Shown piece after piece: positions 60,102 to 64,000 of a stretch of DNA of 64,000 bases. Source of the stretch: Desmodesmus armatus (lineage: Eukaryota; Chlorophyta; Chlorophyceae; Sphaeropleales; Scenedesmaceae); contig VIIQ02000831.1 of assembly GCA_007449985.2 (NCBI GenBank), forward strand, positions 124,001-188,000. The letters run 5' to 3'. Each line of letters begins with the position of its first letter. Position 1 is the first letter of the stretch. The notes beneath the pieces are model-generated. The model searched no databases. It was not told the origin of the DNA and saw only the letters and a program-made list of their open reading frames with translations. The position numbers and the translations under genes are program-made.

Positions 60102-63100
60102 ATGGCAACAGAGGACCTGTGCCTGGTCTGCACAGATAGTTTGGACTACACAGGGGTTGGGCCATGTGGGCACAAGGAGGCCTGCTCACGATGTGTAGCA
60201 CGGCTGCGGTTTGTGATGGAAGACACCAGGTGCATGCTGTGCAAGCAGGACAACCCTGCTGTCTTCTTTACACGCTACATGGGAGACTACACACAGTCCT
60301 TACCACCTGGAGAGTACAGCAAGCTCCAGGTATGCAGAACTATCAGTCACTGGAAGTGGTACCAGCAACTGCAGCCGGCAGTTGCACAGCAGCTTCTGAT
60401 GCTCGTGGGTGCTATTTGATGCACGCAGGAGCGCACTCAGGCTGGGGAGCTGTACAGCTTGTCCGAAGTCAATGGCTACTTTGACGACAAGGAGCACTAC
60501 AACACCATCAAGTGAGTCACATACGGCGGGCCGCGCGTTTGCCCCGCGGGCGGGGGGGGGGGGGGGGGGGGGGGGGGGCGTCTGGAGGGAGCTGCTGCCT
60601 GCTACTAAGGGGGGCCCGATCCTGATCAAACACCCTGCAGTTGTTCCAGTGTGTTCCAGCAACTCCTGCACTCTAGGACAGCATCCAACGCTAAATACAC
60701 TCTACACATTGTCATGTCGTGGTGTGTGGCGTGTTGTGTCTACAGGGCCCTGTGCAGCTTCACCCACCCGCTGGTGAACAACCAGACCTTCAACAGCCTG
60801 AGTTCACTCAAGAGGAAGCTGCTGGAGCAGCACAAGCTGCACTTTTGTGACCTCTGCATCAAGGGACGCAAGGTGCGGAAGCACACCACAGCCACGACAC
60901 ACCCAGCAGGGCTTGCAGGAAGTGTGTGTGGATGGAGGGGGGGGCAGCCACCACTGGCAGGTGCCCAGTCTGCAGGAGTGCAATGGTTATGATGCAATTG
61001 TCAGCGAACTTATACCATGCTTACCCCTTGGCTTGTCACCCCTTGGCCTCACAGCAGAGGTGTCATGGTGTGGGAGGCGTGTGCAATCACACGCCTCACC
61101 TGCCACCGATTATGGTGCACTCGGAGCAGCGGAGGCGCCGGGATCTGCAGCCGCAACAGCCTTAGCTGCCTGTGCTAGGCATTGAAAGTGTGTAGCTAGC
61201 ATAGTATGAACACTGCGCACTTTGCTGAAGAATACCATCCTTTTCATGTCACAGGTGTTCATCAGCGAACAGGTCTTGTACAGCAAGGCGGACCTCGAGC
61301 GCCACTACCGCACCGGCGACGATGTAGGGCCCCTGGCCGATGCGGGTTTCAAGGGCCACCCCATCTGCAAGTTCTGCAAGAAGCGCTTCTATGATGCCGA
61401 TGAGCTGTACCGCCACATGGAGAACGCCCACGAGCACTGCTTCCTGTGCCGCAAGCACAACCCACACCGCTTTGTGTACTACAAGGATTATGAGGAGCTA
61501 GACGGTGGGTGTTGATGGAAGTACCGGACAGTGAAGTACAGTATATTGCGGTGCAGTCACTGCAGTAGCTGGGGAAATAGCGCTGCTTCCTGTGCTGCAA
61601 GTAGAACCCACATTGCTTCGTGTATTACAAAGACGTCGTTGGTGTTGTTGGAAGTACAGTACGGTACGGTATAGCACAGCACAGTACGGCACAGTGTAGT
61701 ACAGGGCCGTACAGTACAGATCCAAGGCTTGTCGTCAGACATACCGCAAGGCACTTGACTGTATCTTTTGCTGGCGCTTGTATCTTAGTCTTTGAAGGGT
61801 TCCTCTATGACTGGGCACTCTACACACCAAGTACAAGCGCAGCAATAGGTACAGCCAATGGCCTGAGGCATGTCTGCGAGGCTTGCAGCAAACGCAGCCT
61901 GAGCACTACCCCTGCCCCACCTGTTCTGCTGAAGTGAAAAGACACACCCACCATTATCAGTGTCAGTATCGTCATCATCACTAATGTGCCTCTGTGTGCG
62001 TGCAGGGCACTTTCAGTCTGACCACCACCCCTGCCCGCACCCGGCCTGCCTGGAGCGCAAGTTTGTGGTGTTTGCTGAGGAGCAGGATCTGCGGCGCCAC
62101 TTCGCCACAGAGCACGGCAGTGAGATGAACATGTCGCGTGCACAGCGACGACAGGTGAGAGAGGGGGGCTGGATTGTGGGGGGTTGTGGGAGTATGTTTG
62201 TGTGCACTGGACACTGATGGTGAGTGAAAGCCAAGCAATCTCGCCGCTCGATTCACACACACATGGGCTGGCATGTTGTCCTGCAGGCCATGTCTCACAA
62301 CAGTCAGCTCATTAGAAAACCCCTACGCCCTGAACTGTGCAGGTTGTCTCAGTTGCCGCTTGATTCGTTCATACAAGTGCTGGCACGTTGTCCTGCAGGC
62401 CATGTCTCATAACAATCAGGGCATTTGGCAACTTCACCGCCCTGAACCCTGCAAGTTGTCTCTCGCCGCTTGATTCATGCATATATGTGCTGGCACGTTG
62501 TCATATGCGTGATGTCTCCTCAATTTCATGCGATTAGGACTCCCACAGCCCCTGCAAGCTCAGCTGATAGTATCACCATCACCGCGTAAATCATACCTGT
62601 GCTGGCATGTTGTCTTGCAGGCCATGTCCCTCAACATCCAGCTGACATATTCCAGCAGGGAGGAGGAGGCAGCAGCAGCAGCCGCGGCAGCAGGGATGCA
62701 CCGCCCCGGCGTGGTGATGGGCGGGGGCGCCGGTCTGCCCCGCAGCGGCAGGGGCGGACGGGGCGGCGGCATGCGGCACAGCCACTCTGAGGGGGCCATG
62801 GCGCAGGCTGTGCAGGTGCGTTCAACCCAAGTTGGTTTGTGGTTGTTGTTTGGGGGGGGGGGGTAGGTACAGACTGTAGCTGCTTGTGGCAAGCATGCAC
62901 TGACAGCTTCTATCGCACATGCTGACAGGCACGCACACATGGCGGCCCGGGGGGGGGGGGGGTAAATGGGTGTGTCAGGGTCGAGGAGGGTCTAGGAGGG
63001 TGATAGGCTGGTCTGTCGTGGCAGCGGTCGCAGCGGCAGGGGCGGAGGGGGTGAACTGTCTGTCGCAGCTCCTGACCACCGCATGGCTTTGCTGCAGGCA

Positions 63101-64000
63101 TGAATTTAAACCGTGTTCGCCGCTCTGTCCACAGCCAATTTTCAGGTGTGTGGTGGGACAGGCACAAGCAAGGGAATTGAGGAAAGGAAGTAACACAAAT
63201 ACCGCATTTGGTGTCTGTTGCGCTGCAGGCGAGTGTTGAGAGCAGCAGGGCTGAGGAGTTTGCCCGGGCTTCAGCAGCAGGCCCCAGCAGTGTGACCTTC
63301 TCTGCTGAGGACTTCCCCAGTGTCAGTGGGCAGGGCACGCAGGGCACAGCCCCCTTGGGCACATGGGTGGGAGCAGGGTCAGGGCCAGGTGAGTGTGGGA
63401 ACCAGTGTGGTAACTGCTGAGTGTGGCACAAGGCTGACATGCTTTGCATGTCACCATGCAAAGCAGCAGGCTCAAGCAAGCGGGGGCTGTCTGCCTCTGG
63501 AGAGGCGGGAGATCGCTGCAGTTAGTCACTGCTGATCAATTGATGACCTGAGGCTAGTCAGCCTTGCTGGCGCAACAAGCCTCTGCGTCCCCCTGTAGAG
63601 TGCCCTGCGACATCACACACTATTCAGGGGGTGAAGAGGGCGACTATCCACAGATTGCATTCCGACAACGGGGATGGAACATTTTGTCATCAAGTATCAC
63701 AAAGGTCAACCATGCTGAGTATCGCAAAGTCCGACCATGGTGTGTGTGGTCTGTCTGACTGGTGTCTCTGTGTATCCCGTGCTTTGCAGGTGGTTCCAGC
63801 CTGCGTCAGGAGGACTTCCCTGCCCTACCAACCGCCTCCAAGAACCAGCGGCGGCGGCAGCGTGAGAAGGATCGAACCCTGGCCGCCCGGCTTGGCGCAG
63901 CAGCAGCACCCATACGCGTGGTCAACAGAGCCAGCGCACCCACACCGGCAGAAGCAGCTGCAGCAGCAGCGGCTGGTGCAAGCAGCAGCAGGGCAGCCGC
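60102..64000 (+). CDS. ZNF598/Hel2-type E3 ubiquitin ligase (partial, runs off the window)
   Basis: Eight exons seen: 60102-60329, 60429-60511, 60746-60872, 61255-61504, 62006-62154, 62621-62815, 63229-63388, 63790 to window end; phases agree. The N-terminus is a RING finger (CLVC, then CGHKEACSRC, then CMLC). C2H2-type fingers follow (CDLCIKGRK; GHPICKFCKKRFYDADELYRH; EHCFLC; CPHPACLERKFVVFAEEQDLRRH), the ZNF598/Hel2 layout. A Gly/Arg region and repeated DFP motifs (AEDFPSV, QEDFPAL) come next. In yeast and animals these ligases ubiquitinate the 40S subunit of collided ribosomes to start ribosome quality control; the same role is inferred here. The upstream frame is open, but ATG 60102 starts just ahead of the RING. 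Confidence 0.93.
60548..60579. repeat. Poly-G tract in ZNF598 intron 2
   Basis: About 30 consecutive G, seen directly, 40 bp after the donor. Shorter G runs recur at 62851 and 62949 in later introns. Potential G-quadruplex, and also prone to assembly error. Confidence 0.9.
61432..61700 (+). repeat. Partial duplication of ZNF598 exon 4 end plus donor flank
   Basis: The exon end from 61437 (CTGCTTCCTGTGC) is echoed at 61583. The intron words after the donor (GTGTTGATGGAAGTAC at 61509) are echoed at 61640. The copy has mismatches, in-frame stops and a deletion of about 15 bp that removes the donor. Confidence 0.82.
62262..62650 (+). repeat. 111-112-bp tandem array of acceptor plus exon start (ZNF598 exon 6)
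   Basis: The junction GTTGTC(C/T)TGCAG|GCCATGTC that starts exon 6 at 62621 is repeated at 62287 and 62399. A degraded copy at about 62510 has lost the CAG (GTTGTCATATGCGTGATGTC). Only the last copy leads into a long open frame. Confidence 0.88.

Overview
The window is nuclear DNA of a green alga. The genes are split into many short exons with GT-AG introns (donors often GTGAGT, acceptors TGCAG). Stop codons are followed by TGTAA, the polyadenylation signal typical of Chlorophyceae. The proteins are plant-lineage: plastid cytochrome c6A, plastid MEP-pathway IspF and ureidoglycine aminohydrolase. CAG/CTG runs and poly-Gln/poly-Ala stretches are abundant. I infer a core chlorophyte (Chlamydomonadales/Sphaeropleales type); the species cannot be read from the sequence.

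Layout. 1-700: nothing convincing. 717-1330: a coding segment, then a 425-bp CAGA microsatellite. 2026-15370 (-): a 24-exon secreted protein of unknown function with a proprotein-convertase-type P domain and a long helical repeat region; its introns hold a DNA transposon and several long hairpins. 15913-17986 (+): ureidoglycine aminohydrolase. 18747-20000 (-): cytochrome c6A. 20139-21599 (+): a plastid-targeted-looking protein of unknown function. 22549-23111 (-): a truncated LINE. 23440-24493: weak, unresolved coding signal. 25682-35248 (-): a large ZFC3H1-type zinc-finger protein. 35775-41184 (+): mitochondrial pyruvate dehydrogenase E2. 42107-42894 (+): a small Cys-rich secreted protein. 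44400-46928 (+): an intronless membrane protein. 47397-57033 (-): Golgi apparatus protein 1 (GLG1). 57554-59755 (-): IspF. 60102 to the window end (+): a ZNF598/Hel2-type ubiquitin ligase.

Gene order. Four gene pairs diverge from short shared upstream regions of about 140-540 bp (15.4-15.9, 20.0-20.2, 35.2-35.8 and 59.8-60.1 kb). The genes belong to unrelated pathways (purine catabolism, thylakoid redox, RNA surveillance, mitochondrial metabolism, Golgi, isoprenoids, ribosome quality control), so this is ordinary eukaryotic gene order, not an operon.

Most notable pattern. In three unrelated genes (ZFC3H1, GLG1, ZNF598) the 3' splice site plus the start of the following exon is repeated in tandem four to six times, with periods of 105, 159-160 and 111-112 bp. 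Three further partial duplications or possible duplications cross exon-intron borders in GLG1, ZNF598 and PDC-E2. This resembles the tandem-duplication model of intron gain and acceptor multiplication, caught at several stages in one 64-kb window. Exon joins were built by hand from splice consensus and phase; where I say a chain closes in frame, I checked the exon lengths.
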